39,622 nucleotides of DNA, taken from DATDGX01 sp036521875. Lineage in GTDB: Bacteria > Desulfobacterota > Binatia > Binatales > Binataceae. The notes beneath the pieces are model-generated. The model was not told the origin of the DNA, made no database searches, and saw only the letters and a list, made by a program, of their open reading frames with translations. Each line of letters begins with the position of its first letter. Position 1 is the first letter of the stretch. The position numbers and the translations under genes are program-made. This document shows, piece after piece, positions 31,369-39,579 of this stretch. The stretch is from assembly GCA_036521875.1 (NCBI GenBank), contig DATDGX010000190.1, forward strand, positions 1 to 39,622, read 5' to 3'.

Positions 31369-32946
31369 TCATTTACCTTTTTTCTGGCCTCGATTTCCGC
31401 CCCCTCCACCGTTCCTGCCGCCTCCGCCGGGTTTGGCACTACCGCCACCAGAACCCTTGCCGCGTCCGCCGGACGCACCTTGGTTTCCCTTCAGGCTATC
31501 TTGTCCGCGGCGGCTGGATGCCTGCGCACTTCCGCCGGGTTCATATCCACCCAAAGCACCGTTACGACCACCGGTACTGCCACGATCTTTCGCGAAGCCT
31601 CGCGCGGGGTCTGCTGCACGATTCGCCGGCTTAGCCGCGGCGGGACGATTTGAATCGACAGGCTTAGCCGTTTGGTTGGGCCGATTTTTCGTCGCCTCTT
31701 TCCTGTTCTGATTCGGCGCGCCCGGATTGTTGGGAAGCGTGCTCGCGTTGGGAAAATTTGGCTTGGTGATATTGGGATTCTTGGCCGGCCTCGCGGTTGC
31801 CGGGTTGTAAGGTCTCGTCGCTGGAAGGGTACTCGGACGATTGTTTCCGCCGCCCCCGTTGAACGGTGGTTTTCCGCCCGGTCGCGACGGAAATTCCGGG
31901 CGTGGGTTTCCAGCGTTAGGTGGACGATTTCCCGGGCGCGACGGGTATCCACCGTTGGATGGTGGATATCCCGGGCGTGGGTATCCGCCGTTCGGTGGTG
32001 GGTATCCAGGCCGCGGGTAACCGGCACTGGGAGGTCGTCCCGGGTATACGTTGTTGTTGGTGACGTAAACGTTATTGTTGTACTTGACCGAGCTGCCGCC
32101 GCCTCCGTACCAACTGCAGCCCCAGTCGTTGTGGCCGTTGTTGATCAGTGAACCAAGCAACATCCCGGCCCCGAACGACAAGACACCGGTTAGGAGCAAA
32201 TCACTTCCGGTATATCCCGGCGGCGCCGGGACCGGCGCACCATAAGCCGTGGTTGGATTGTACTGTGGTACGTAAACCGTATTCGGCTGGGCCGGCTGAA
32301 TAATGACCGTTTGCTGCATCGAGGGTTGCGAGCCAGCCTGCGCAGCAGGAGGAGCCGGCTGTACTTCGACTCTCTGTTGCGGCGTGGTCTTAAGCGTTCC
32401 CGCGTCCGTCGCCATCTTGCGCAGCACCTGGATCGCATTCATCACGTCGGCGGGCTGGTTGTAGTACGCCTCGCCCAGTGCCGAAGTCCATGCCAGGTTG
32501 TCGTTCATGGTTTGAAGCACGGTAGGAAACTGGGTCAGCGACTTGATGCTGGGATCCCACGGTTGCGGATTCACATGGGCGGCCAACTGGTCGCCCGTCA
32601 GATTAGGGTTCTGCTTGATCCAACGATCGGCTTCCACGATCTGGGTCGGATAGGTCGATCCGGCCAGGATCTGAGCCACCAGCACGTCAGGGTAGAGCGC
32701 GATGGGCGAGACCAATTCCTGCAATTCTTGCGCGGTAGCGGCTCCTGGAGCCGGACCGGGCGGAGCGGCGGGGGCAGGAGCTGGCGCCGGGGCGGCGGCG
32801 CTCGGCTGCGCCTGTGCCGACGACGCGGCCGCCGGTTGCTCCTCGCCGCGCGAGCATCCGATGACCATCGGCGAAGTGGATATCAGGACCGCGGCCGCGA
32901 GTATCAACGGCAGCGATCGTCCCTTAGGCCTGGTTAGTAACCGCAT
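31369..32946 (-). CDS. DUF3300 family lipoprotein with Pro/Gly/Asn-rich tail
   Basis: A 525-residue protein. A lipobox (MVIGC, C31) ends the signal peptide, so it is probably lipid-anchored. After an Ala/Pro linker comes the DUF3300 domain (about 70-240): LVSPIALYPDVLVAQILAGS, QIVEADRWIKQNPNLTGDQL, WDPSIKSLTQFPTVLQTMND. A glycine-rich hydrophobic hairpin follows (LLTGVLSFGAGMLLGSLI). The last ~230 residues are low complexity, rich in P, G, N, R and K, with PGYPPPNGGYPRPGYPP repeats, a surface or cell-wall-like tail. The function is unknown; the DUF3300-DUF2950 pair recurs in many Proteobacteria and Acidobacteriota. It lies 59 bases downstream of the PqiC-like gene on the same strand, so it may be part of the Mla transcript. 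Confidence 0.9.
   Translation of the reverse strand: MRLLTRPKGRSLPLILAAAVLISTSPMVIGCSRGEEQPAAASSAQAQPSAAAPAPAPAPAAPPGPAPGAATAQELQELVSPIALYPDVLVAQILAGSTYPTQIVEADRWIKQNPNLTGDQLAAHVNPQPWDPSIKSLTQFPTVLQTMNDNLAWTSALGEAYYNQPADVMNAIQVLRKMATDAGTLKTTPQQRVEVQPAPPAAQAGSQPSMQQTVIIQPAQPNTVYVPQYNPTTAYGAPVPAPPGYTGSDLLLTGVLSFGAGMLLGSLINNGHNDWGCSWYGGGGSSVKYNNNVYVTNNNVYPGRPPSAGYPRPGYPPPNGGYPRPGYPPSNGGYPSRPGNRPPNAGNPRPEFPSRPGGKPPFNGGGGNNRPSTLPATRPYNPATARPAKNPNITKPNFPNASTLPNNPGAPNQNRKEATKNRPNQTAKPVDSNRPAAAKPANRAADPARGFAKDRGSTGGRNGALGGYEPGGSAQASSRRGQDSLKGNQGASGGRGKGSGGGSAKPGGGGRNGGGGGNRGQKKGK
31893..32035 (-). repeat. In-gene ~38-bp repeats encoding the YPRPGYPP-type tail
   Basis: About four imperfect units, each with GGGTATCC or GGTTTCC and CCGGGCG, lie in the coding sequence for the DUF3300 protein's tail. 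They encode alternating GGYP, RPGYPP and RPGNRPP blocks, and probably expanded by slippage or recombination. Confidence 0.6.
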
Positions 32947-33005
32947 TGTCGATAAACCTTGGCGTCAGTTAGCAACTGTGGATTTCACGCTCGGATCGTC
33001 CGCAG

Positions 33006-33686
33006 TTATTGAGTTATGGCCGCCGCCTGACTGTCACTTGAACTTGTGGTTCGCGTTCCGCTCTGACTTAGGTCAGTAATTCGCGACGCGATCTGGCTGC
33101 TCAGGGTCGCGAGATCGCTACTGAGCGCCGCCGATGCTCCCGCGTCGCCGGCAGCCACCGGCGTGCTGGACGACGTCTCCGATGCGTAGAGGTCCTTCCC
33201 GCTGCGACCGTCCTTTATGATCCATCGCGCATCCAGTTGCGTCTGGCCGTCGGCGCCGGTTTCGAAGCGCTGCACGTCGACCGTAACCTGGTAATCAACC
33301 TCGGTCCTTCGCGGCCACGGATATTTTTCGATTTTGCGGTCGTCCAGTAGTTGCGCGAGATTCTCCGAGAGCACTCGCGCAAAGTTTTTGTCGAGCGGCT
33401 CCCCCCAGCGTTTCTCGGACGAGAGATCAAGCTGATTCGGCGACGCACGTGTGACGACCTCGAGCCGGCGGAGATAGTCGGGAAAATCGATCGGGCCGAC
33501 ACCGATGGTTAGCTGCTGAGTGGATGCGGATGGGGCCTGTACTGCGGCCGCGGGCGCGCCGGCTGATATTGGCGTCAAAATGAAAAACCTGGAACGATCG
33601 GGCTGCGGCGCCAGCGGAGAGCATCCTGCCGCGATGAAAAATGCGCTTACAGCAATCAATGCCGCTCTGATATTCATCAAGATCAC
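33006..33686 (-). CDS. PqiC/ABC_trans_aux-type lipoprotein of the Mla locus
   Basis: A 226-residue protein. The signal ends in a lipobox, FIAAGC (C22 from the GTG start). The mature part matches the PF03886 (ABC-type transport auxiliary) pattern: DRSRFFILTPIS, LTIGVGPIDFPDYLRRLEVV, WGEPLDKNFARVLSENLAQL, then EVDYQVTVDVQRFE. PqiC-like lipoproteins sit at the inner leaflet of the outer membrane and meet MCE protein tunnels. Two starts are possible: GTG 33686, overlapping the mlaD stop as GTGA with AAGGA upstream, or ATG 33677. I give the first. It takes the place of mlaC/mlaB in this operon, which has neither. Confidence 0.88.
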   Translation of the reverse strand: MILMNIRAALIAVSAFFIAAGCSPLAPQPDRSRFFILTPISAGAPAAAVQAPSASTQQLTIGVGPIDFPDYLRRLEVVTRASPNQLDLSSEKRWGEPLDKNFARVLSENLAQLLDDRKIEKYPWPRRTEVDYQVTVDVQRFETGADGQTQLDARWIIKDGRSGKDLYASETSSSTPVAAGDAGASAALSSDLATLSSQIASRITDLSQSGTRTTSSSDSQAAAITQ

Positions 33687-34663
33687 CGGTCCTTTTCGGG
33701 CACGTACTTACCCCGAATCAGGGCAGCGGGGTTCCGTTGCAGAAAGTCGGTGAGTTGACCGACGGAACGGCTGGTATCTGCCAACTCATCGAGCGCTTGA
33801 TTCAGGCTGACTGAAAATGGAGAGTCAGCGTCGAGCGCGGACCGCACCTGGAGCAACGCGGAGCGCGTGTCCTTCATGGTCGCGTTGGCTTCCTCGGAGC
33901 TTTTCTCGAGGCTGGTTACCAGTGGATCGATCTTGCTGTTAGCATTGTCGACTGCGTAACGAACGGAAGTGAGAGTCTTGTCAAGGTTCTGGGTCGTCTG
34001 TCTGAGCGAATTGAGCGTCGCCTTCACCGAAGGATCGCCGGTGAGTTCCTTGATCGAATTCGCCGCCTCCGTGATCGAGCTGACGAGCGCGTTGAAGTCG
34101 ATCTTATCGAGTTTGGCCAATGCCTCGGTCGCCTGCTTCTGAATTTGCTCGAGACCGGTCGGTACCGTCGGAATCTCCCGTAGGTCACCCTTGCCCGGAA
34201 CCAGCACCAGTTCCATCGGCGCGTTTGGATGAAGATCCAAATCGATGAACAGCAGTCCGGTCAGCAGACTCTCGCTGGCGAGTTGAGCCCGCAAGCCCCG
34301 GCCCATCATGTCTCCGAAGCCCTCCTGCGAGAGAGCGTGACCGGTGCCACCGCGCTGCGTGATCATGGAGCGGTCGATTCCAATGATCACCGGCAACCGC
34401 AGATCCGTGATTTCCGGCCGGAGCTCTCCTTCTTCCGGCGACAGTGCCAATTTGATTTCCTCGACCGAGCCTATTTGAACGCCGCGGAACTTGACCGGCG
34501 CGCCGACCTTCAGCCCGTTCAGGCCGCCCTGAAACATACAGACGAAGCGCACGGGTTTCTTCAGCAGGCTCCCTGAACCCACCACGACGATGGCTGCGAC
34601 GAGAAGCGCGAAGCTGCCCACTACGAAAACTCCGATCATGGCTGGACTAATTCGTTTACCCAT
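33683..34663 (-). CDS. mlaD: MCE-family substrate-binding protein MlaD
   Basis: A 326-residue protein. One membrane helix lies at about 9-30 (MIGVFVVGSFALLVAAIVVV). The MCE domain (about 36-120) carries FQGGLNGLKVGAPVKFRGVQ and IGSVEEI. The long C-terminal part (about 170-326) is helical and coiled (LEQIQKQATEALAKLDKIDF, then SLRQTTQNLDKTLTSV), typical of longer MCE proteins that form a periplasmic barrel or needle. It should form a hexamer on the MlaE-MlaF transporter and shuttle phospholipids between the membranes. ATG 34663 overlaps the end of mlaF by 8 bases, and the stop overlaps the next gene. Confidence 0.93.
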   Translation of the reverse strand: MGKRISPAMIGVFVVGSFALLVAAIVVVGSGSLLKKPVRFVCMFQGGLNGLKVGAPVKFRGVQIGSVEEIKLALSPEEGELRPEITDLRLPVIIGIDRSMITQRGGTGHALSQEGFGDMMGRGLRAQLASESLLTGLLFIDLDLHPNAPMELVLVPGKGDLREIPTVPTGLEQIQKQATEALAKLDKIDFNALVSSITEAANSIKELTGDPSVKATLNSLRQTTQNLDKTLTSVRYAVDNANSKIDPLVTSLEKSSEEANATMKDTRSALLQVRSALDADSPFSVSLNQALDELADTSRSVGQLTDFLQRNPAALIRGKYVPEKDR

Positions 34664-35465
34664 GACTGGCCGCTGATTCGCCTCCCTCTTTCCCGCGGGT
34701 CAGAAACTTACGCACACGTGGATCATGAGAGTTTGCGAGCAACTCCTTGGGATCGCCGCTGGCGATTTGTACCCGTGATTCCGCGTCGAGAAACACGCTG
34801 TTGTTGCCGATCGCGAAGATGCTCGCGAGCTCATGCGTTACGATCACAATGGTCGCGCCGAGATTATCCCGCAGCTCCAGGATCAACTCGTCGAGCAGGC
34901 TCGAACTGATCGGATCGAGGCCCGCTGACGGCTCGTCGAAGAAAAGAACTTGAGGATCGAGCGCCATCGCGCGCGCCAGTCCGGCGCGTTTCTGCATGCC
35001 GCCGCTGATTTGATTGGGATAGAAATCTTCAAATCCCTTGAGGCCAACCAGAGCCAGTTTGAGCGCCGCAATCTCGCGGATTTGACCGGGACTCAGATCC
35101 GTGAATTCGCCAAGTGGGAGACCCACGTTCTGCGCAAGCGTCATCGAACTCCACAACGCGCCACTTTGATAGAGGATTCCGAACCGGCGCAGCAGACGCT
35201 CGCGCTCCTCAGGCTGGGCGCGTGTGAAATTGAAGTCACCGTAGATGATCTCGCCGGTCGCCGGTTCCTTTAGTCCAATCAGATGGCGCAACAGCGTGCT
35301 CTTTCCGCATCCACTGCCGCCCATGATGATGAAGATGTCGCCGTGCCGGACGTTGAAGTTGATATCACGCATCAGCACGAAGCTGCCATATGCCATCGTG
35401 AGATCTTTCACGATGATGTGCGGCGCGGCGCTCTGGGGCTTGATGATTTCTGTTTGCGTGGGCAT
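34656..35465 (-). CDS. mlaF: ABC transporter ATPase MlaF
   Basis: A 269-residue ABC ATPase. Walker A is GGSGCGKST, the Q-loop is LYQSGALWSSMT, the signature is ISGGMQKRAGLARA, Walker B is VLFFDEPSAGLDP, and the switch histidine is in IVIVTHE. The phrase GALWSSMT and the context identify the MlaF/Ttg2A group that drives phospholipid movement with MlaE. ATG 35465 lies 15 bases after the mlaE stop. The neighbours on both sides are Mla components. Confidence 0.96.
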   Translation of the reverse strand: MPTQTEIIKPQSAAPHIIVKDLTMAYGSFVLMRDINFNVRHGDIFIIMGGSGCGKSTLLRHLIGLKEPATGEIIYGDFNFTRAQPEERERLLRRFGILYQSGALWSSMTLAQNVGLPLGEFTDLSPGQIREIAALKLALVGLKGFEDFYPNQISGGMQKRAGLARAMALDPQVLFFDEPSAGLDPISSSLLDELILELRDNLGATIVIVTHELASIFAIGNNSVFLDAESRVQIASGDPKELLANSHDPRVRKFLTRGKEGGESAASHG

Positions 35466-35480
35466 TGATTCGGTCCGCGG

Positions 35481-36632
35481 CTAGATGTGGAGAAAATTGA
35501 ACACCACCGCGAACAAGCCGCAGGCGATGACTACCATTACGATCGACATGACGACCGCCTGGGTTGCGGCATCACCGACCGCGGATGAGCTGTTGCCGCA
35601 TTGGAAGCCGCGCAGGCATCCCGCGATCGCGATCAGCAGGCCATAGAAGGTGGCCTTGAATACCCCGCCGAACAGATTCGTCAGGGTTAGCGTCGATATC
35701 GTCTCGCGCATGTAGCTCGAGGCTGAAAGGTCGAGCATACCTACTCCTACAAACATGCCGCCAAGTATCCCAACGAAATCCGAGTACAGGCATAGCAGCG
35801 GCATCATCATCACCAGCGCCAGCACTCGAGGTAGAACGAGGAATTCAAGCGGCGAGATGCCCATGGTTGTCAGCGCGTCGATCTCTTGCGTCACCTTCAT
35901 GGTGCCGAGCTTGGCGGCGAATGCGGCTCCGGTGCGCCCCGACATTATGATCGCGGCCATCATCGCGCCCATGTCGCGGACCATGCCGATGCCCACGAGG
36001 TCGGCGACGTAGATCTGCGCACCAAACTGCGAAAGCTGGACGGCTCCCATGAAGGCAAGAATCACCCCGACCAGGAACGCGATCAGGCTGACGATACCCA
36101 CCGCGCTGGACCCGCACTCCTGAATGACTTCGACCAGGTCCTCGCGCCGGTAACGAGCCTTGCCGCGGAGGAATTTTCCGAAAGCGACCGCTAACTCTCC
36201 GAGAAAGCTCAAGAAGTCGCTTACCGAAAGCCCATAGCCCAGCGTTACGTTGCCGATTCGCTCGAAGAACGGGGTCTTTGCAGTCTCGGTCCGCGCGCCT
36301 TTTTTTTCAGGAACGGCTTCAGCAAGCTCGACGAGACGTCGTAGACCGTTGGGGAGGCCGTCGCGATTCTGCTCGATTCCACGTGCCCTGCAGAATTCAC
36401 TTGTCTGCACGAGAAACGAAATAAGACCGCTGTCCCAACTCGCCAACGATGACGTATCGAACGCTACCGTTTTGGGCACCGGCGGAGTTTCGAGTTCTCG
36501 GCGCAGGATTGCGATTGATGGCACATCTCGCGTCAGGTGCCATGGACCAGACAACCGGATCAGCACGCTCGAATCTTTTTCGCGAGACAGGGAGACGGCC
36601 CCTTGCTCGCTTTGCGGTTCAACCTGGTTCAT
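35481..36632 (-). CDS. mlaE: Mla ABC transporter permease MlaE with N-terminal STAS-like domain
   Basis: A 383-residue protein from ATG 36632. Residues up to about 95 form a STAS/MlaB-like domain (SSVLIRLSGPWHLTRDVPSI, VAFDTSSLASWDSGLISFLV), fused to the permease. The MlaE permease (about 115-383) shows VEVIQECGSSAVGIVSLIAF, GRTGAAFAAKLGTMKVTQEI, EFLVLPRVLALVMMMPLL and five or so helices. The fusion explains why no separate mlaB is present. A TTG at 36674 is also in frame; I prefer the ATG because the promoter predicted below site S2 would start transcription near 36657. It heads the mlaEFD-pqiC-DUF3300-DUF2950 cluster. It exchanges phospholipids at the inner membrane. Confidence 0.92.
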   Translation of the reverse strand: MNQVEPQSEQGAVSLSREKDSSVLIRLSGPWHLTRDVPSIAILRRELETPPVPKTVAFDTSSLASWDSGLISFLVQTSEFCRARGIEQNRDGLPNGLRRLVELAEAVPEKKGARTETAKTPFFERIGNVTLGYGLSVSDFLSFLGELAVAFGKFLRGKARYRREDLVEVIQECGSSAVGIVSLIAFLVGVILAFMGAVQLSQFGAQIYVADLVGIGMVRDMGAMMAAIIMSGRTGAAFAAKLGTMKVTQEIDALTTMGISPLEFLVLPRVLALVMMMPLLCLYSDFVGILGGMFVGVGMLDLSASSYMRETISTLTLTNLFGGVFKATFYGLLIAIAGCLRGFQCGNSSSAVGDAATQAVVMSIVMVVIACGLFAVVFNFLHI

Positions 36633-36692
36633 GAGATCGGCTGGAACAGCGTCCCTTGGCGCGGATAGTGCCAACCCATGTTACGACTGAAA

Positions 36693-36710
36693 ATCGGACC
36701 TTAGTCTGAT
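36693..36710 (-). promoter_or_regulatory. Shared operator-like site S2, before mlaE
   Basis: Read toward mlaE the site is ATCAGAC-TAAG-GTCCGAT, followed at once by TTTCAG (a possible -35 at 36692-36687) and, 17 bases on, ACTATC (36669-36664). This places the site next to the -35 box, as expected for an activator. It agrees with sites S3 and S4 at 16-17 of 18 positions. Confidence 0.65.
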
Positions 36711-36805
36711 AGCACAACGTCGCCGTGTGCAAAGACAATTCTGAGAGCCAGCGCGATCAGAACTTAAGTCGTTCTCGCCGAACCCGGCCGTTTCCGTAGG
36801 AGAGG

Positions 36806-37495
36806 TCACTTCGCCTCCGAGATCAGTTTGCCCTTCGCCCTGGAGAAATCGGTTTCTGCGGGACGGATACCCAGCCGTTCGGCCATCAGCACAAGGTCGG
36901 CCAGCGATTCGGCTTCCATCTTGTCCATAACGCGCCCGCGATGCTGCTTGATTGTTTTCTCGGCGGCGCCCAGTTCCGCACCAATTTGTTTGTTGAGCAA
37001 TCCGGCCGCGACCAGCGCAAACACCTCGCCCTCGCGCGGGGTCAGCCTCTGGTAGCGGATTTTCAGCTCTTCGATTTCTGTCGACGCGGCTAACAAATTC
37101 CGGCTGCGCTCGATGGCTCGATTGATCGCCTCGAGCAGAACGCCGCTCCGGACTGGCTTCTCCAGGAAGTCGACCGCGCCGGCCTTCATGGCGGTGACGC
37201 TGGCGGGCACGTCGCCGTGTCCCGTGATGAACACCATCGAGAGATGAGGCAGCCTGCCGCGCAGCGTCTGTTGAAGCGCGAGCCCGTCCACCCCCGGCAT
37301 CCGCAAGTCTGAAACCGCGCAGGAGACTCTCTCTATGTCCACAGCGGCCAGAAAATCTCTTGCCGACGCGAACGCGACGACGTCAAATCCAGCCACGCTG
37401 AGCATCCGCACCAGCGACTTCCGAATCGACCGATCGTCGTCGATGACCGCAATCCTGGTTTTGTCGCTCACGGGTTCGCGACCGTCATTTCGCAC
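36806..37495 (-). CDS. FixJ-family response regulator
   Basis: A 229-residue protein. The receiver (about 13-130) has D20/D21, phospho-acceptor D63 (VSDLRMPG), T91 and K113 (LEKPV). The LuxR-type DNA-binding domain (about 148-208) starts RLTPREGEVFALVAAGLLNK and has the recognition helix in AEKTIKQHRGRVMDKM, as in FixJ, NodW and StyR. The GTG start at 37495 lies 4 bases after the kinase stop; an in-frame GTG at 37471 is also possible. It is co-transcribed with the GAF kinase and most likely phosphorylated by it. It is the best candidate to bind the S1-S4 sites, of which S2 lies about 100 bp from its stop. Confidence 0.93.
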   Translation of the reverse strand: MRNDGREPVSDKTRIAVIDDDRSIRKSLVRMLSVAGFDVVAFASARDFLAAVDIERVSCAVSDLRMPGVDGLALQQTLRGRLPHLSMVFITGHGDVPASVTAMKAGAVDFLEKPVRSGVLLEAINRAIERSRNLLAASTEIEELKIRYQRLTPREGEVFALVAAGLLNKQIGAELGAAEKTIKQHRGRVMDKMEAESLADLVLMAERLGIRPAETDFSRAKGKLISEAK

Positions 37496-37499
37496 TGTC

Positions 37500-38825
37500 T
37501 CAATGATCAGTTTCGAAGTACGTTGGCAGGGCGATCTCGAATGTCACTCCGCGATCCTGATTTGCCGACGCGGACAGGCGGCCTCCGTGCGCTTCAACGA
37601 TCGATTGCGAGATCGGCAATCCCATCCCCATGCCGCTCGGCTTGGTCGTGAAGAAGGCATCGAAAATCCGTGGCAAGACTTCTGGTTTGATCCCATCGCC
37701 TGAGTCCTGGACGATAATCCTTGCCCAGCCGTTCTCCGCGGGGGGAATTTTCAGCACCACTTCCCGAGGCCCGTGTTTCACACCGGCAGCCGCGTCGAAA
37801 GCGTTGAGCACCAGGTTGATTATCGCCTGCTGCAATTGAACTCTATCGCCGGACACTGTCGGCGCTTGCGGCGACACGTCGAGGGTTAGGTTGACGTTTC
37901 GGATCACGGCATCGCTTTGCACGATTCGCGCAATCTGACCAACCGCGGTGCCCAGTTCAATAGTTGTTTTGGCGAGATCCTCGCGCCTGAAAAAAGAGCG
38001 TAGACGCCGGATGATTTCTCCTGCTCGTCCATCGTCCTCGACTATTTCGGCAATCGCAGCCCTGATCTCGTCGAGGTCTGGATTGTCAACTGCGAGCAGA
38101 CTCTGGATCGCTTCCGCGTTGTGAAGAATAGCGGCTAGCGGTTGGTTGAGTTCGTGCGCGAGCGAGGCCGCCAGTTCGCCCATCGTCGCCGCGCGCGACA
38201 CGTGAGTCAGCTCGGCGCGCAGCGCGGCGTTCGCCGCTGCGGCGCGTTGTCGCTGCAACGCGTTGCTGAAGATCTCTGCCACCAGGTGCAGACGACGCAG
38301 AACCTGCTTAGGCCACCTCCGGAATCGGTTTTGCGTCGCGAATCCAACCACTCCAACTGTGACGCCCCCGACCACCATCGGAATCGCAACAAAAGACTTC
38401 GGTGCAAGCTCTCCCGCCTGTTTCAGGTCCAGGTCGAATTCCGGGGGCAGCTCATCTGGACTGGAATAGATGACCGGTTCGCCTGCGATCATTTTCTGCG
38501 TCAGCATGGGCACGACCGGTCCAAAGTTGAACCCATCTGGCATCGGGGGTGTACCAGGGCGGGCCCAATAATGAACCAGATGAAATGTCTTGCTCTGCGC
38601 GTCTATGCGGGCGATGGAAGAGCGATCGAGGCCCAGCGAGAGGACGATTTTCCGGTGCCATCGCTTGATTTCGTGGTCGATCTGATCTTCGGTCGCCCGA
38701 ACAAAGGCGGCCGACAACTCGCCAACCAGCTCTTCGAATCTCCGCGCTTCAGAGGCGATGCCGGGACGCTTGTCCTCGCCGGCGGGTTCGACACTGGAGC
38801 GACGTTTTGAGGAGGTTCGTGCCAT
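37500..38825 (-). CDS. Soluble GAF-domain sensor histidine kinase (FixL/StyS-like)
   Basis: A 441-residue protein from ATG 38825, where the sequence MARTSSKRRSS begins; an in-frame start at 38972 would add 49 atypical residues. It has no membrane helix. A GAF domain occupies about 40-190 (LDRSSIARIDAQSKTFHLVH, SFVAIPMVVGGVTVGVVGFA). HisKA follows with H224 in LAHELNQPLAAILHNAEAIQ, the type common in FixL-like kinases. HATPase boxes are INLVLNAFDAA (N), DSGDGI (G1) and GMGMGLPISQSIVEAHGG (G2). It would sense a cytoplasmic or diffusible signal; the ligand is unknown. It is followed immediately by the FixJ-type gene. Confidence 0.92.
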   Translation of the reverse strand: MARTSSKRRSSVEPAGEDKRPGIASEARRFEELVGELSAAFVRATEDQIDHEIKRWHRKIVLSLGLDRSSIARIDAQSKTFHLVHYWARPGTPPMPDGFNFGPVVPMLTQKMIAGEPVIYSSPDELPPEFDLDLKQAGELAPKSFVAIPMVVGGVTVGVVGFATQNRFRRWPKQVLRRLHLVAEIFSNALQRQRAAAANAALRAELTHVSRAATMGELAASLAHELNQPLAAILHNAEAIQSLLAVDNPDLDEIRAAIAEIVEDDGRAGEIIRRLRSFFRREDLAKTTIELGTAVGQIARIVQSDAVIRNVNLTLDVSPQAPTVSGDRVQLQQAIINLVLNAFDAAAGVKHGPREVVLKIPPAENGWARIIVQDSGDGIKPEVLPRIFDAFFTTKPSGMGMGLPISQSIVEAHGGRLSASANQDRGVTFEIALPTYFETDH

Positions 38826-39026
38826 GGTCCAGTTGTTCCGCACGCAGCTGGAAGTTCGGCCCCGAAAATACGGCGCGAGACGAAAGCCGCGCCCGGTATG
38901 GTCTAATAACGTGATGTTGGCGTCAACTTGTCGATAAGCGGTAAGTGTCACTATCTCGTTAAGGATAGCCAAACAGCTGATTTCCGAGGTCCAAAATGCT
39001 GCGAGCTTCGTAGACTGTCGAAACGG

Positions 39027-39470
39027 CTAGTTGAGACATCCAGCACGAAGCGCAGTTGAGATTGCTTCAAGCAATTGCTCTCGGCCGAACGGTTTGAACA
39101 GTACGGCCGCCACGTTGGCGCGCTTCGTCATCTCAAGGGTTCGCTCGTCGACATGTCCGGTGATCAGAATCACCGGCGGCGTCCGCCCGAGCGCCCTCAT
39201 CTCCTCGCACAACGCCACGCCGGTCATTTCGGGCAAGTGAATGTCGATGACGAAGCATACATTGGAAATTGGCGGATTGCTTTCGAGGAAGGTACTGGGG
39301 CGGTCGAAGGTCTGGACGTTGAAGCCCGCGGTGGCAATCAAGCGGCGCAGAGATCGACGCACCGAAGGATCGTCTTCGATTACTATCACCGTCGGTTTTT
39401 CTTCAGATCCCAACTGAGACGCGCCTTCCCGCCTTAATTCAAACGGGACATACCTTCCAGATGACCTCAA
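39027..39470 (-). CDS. Stand-alone receiver-domain response regulator
   Basis: A 147-residue frame with one receiver domain and no output domain. The acidic pair is in IVIEDDPSV, phospho-acceptor D76 lies in VIDIHLPEM, T104 in LITGH and K126 in LFKPF. Its sequence is closest to FixJ receivers, so it may be a phosphate sink or shuttle for the neighbouring kinase. The TTG at 39470 is the longest start; a TTG at 39413 (LGSEEKPTVIVIEDD) with GGAAGG upstream fits better with the domain edge. It lies 200 bases upstream of the kinase gene, on the same strand; that gap holds no gene. Confidence 0.85.
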   Translation of the reverse strand: MRSSGRYVPFELRREGASQLGSEEKPTVIVIEDDPSVRRSLRRLIATAGFNVQTFDRPSTFLESNPPISNVCFVIDIHLPEMTGVALCEEMRALGRTPPVILITGHVDERTLEMTKRANVAAVLFKPFGREQLLEAISTALRAGCLN

Positions 39471-39486
39471 GTTAGCTCGGCCCGAA

Positions 39487-39504
39487 ATCGGACTTTGGTC
39501 TGAT
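39487..39504 (-). promoter_or_regulatory. Shared operator-like site S3, before the receiver gene
   Basis: Read toward the receiver gene the site is ATCAGAC-CAAA-GTCCGAT followed by TTCGGG. It lies 17 bases before the longest start codon. With S4 it forms a 20-bp inverted repeat (39485-39504 and 39526-39545) with one mismatch and a 21-bp spacer. Confidence 0.65.
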
Positions 39505-39525
39505 AGCAGCCGGCGTTACCGAGTC

Positions 39526-39543
39526 ATCAGACCAAGGTCCGAT
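39526..39543 (+). promoter_or_regulatory. Shared operator-like site S4, before the right-edge gene
   Basis: ATCAGAC-CAAG-GTCCGAT followed by TTACG. The site ends 25 bases before TATAAG (39569-39574), so it borders the -35 position of a promoter read to the right. Confidence 0.65.
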
Positions 39544-39568
39544 TTACGAAAATGCGAGTGGCGACGAC

Positions 39569-39574
39569 TATAAG
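39569..39574 (+). promoter_or_regulatory. -10 box of a probably leaderless gene
   Basis: TATAAG lies only 5 bases before the ATG at 39580, so transcription should start at or within a base or two of the start codon. No ribosome site is present. The -35 position has no good hexamer and is taken by the edge of site S4, as in activator-dependent promoters. Confidence 0.5.
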
Positions 39575-39579
39575 ACGCC

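Noticed and set aside
33055..33080. CTCTGACTTAGGTCAG, similar to the S-site half
   Set aside because: It lies within the coding sequence of the PqiC-like protein and matches the consensus poorly.
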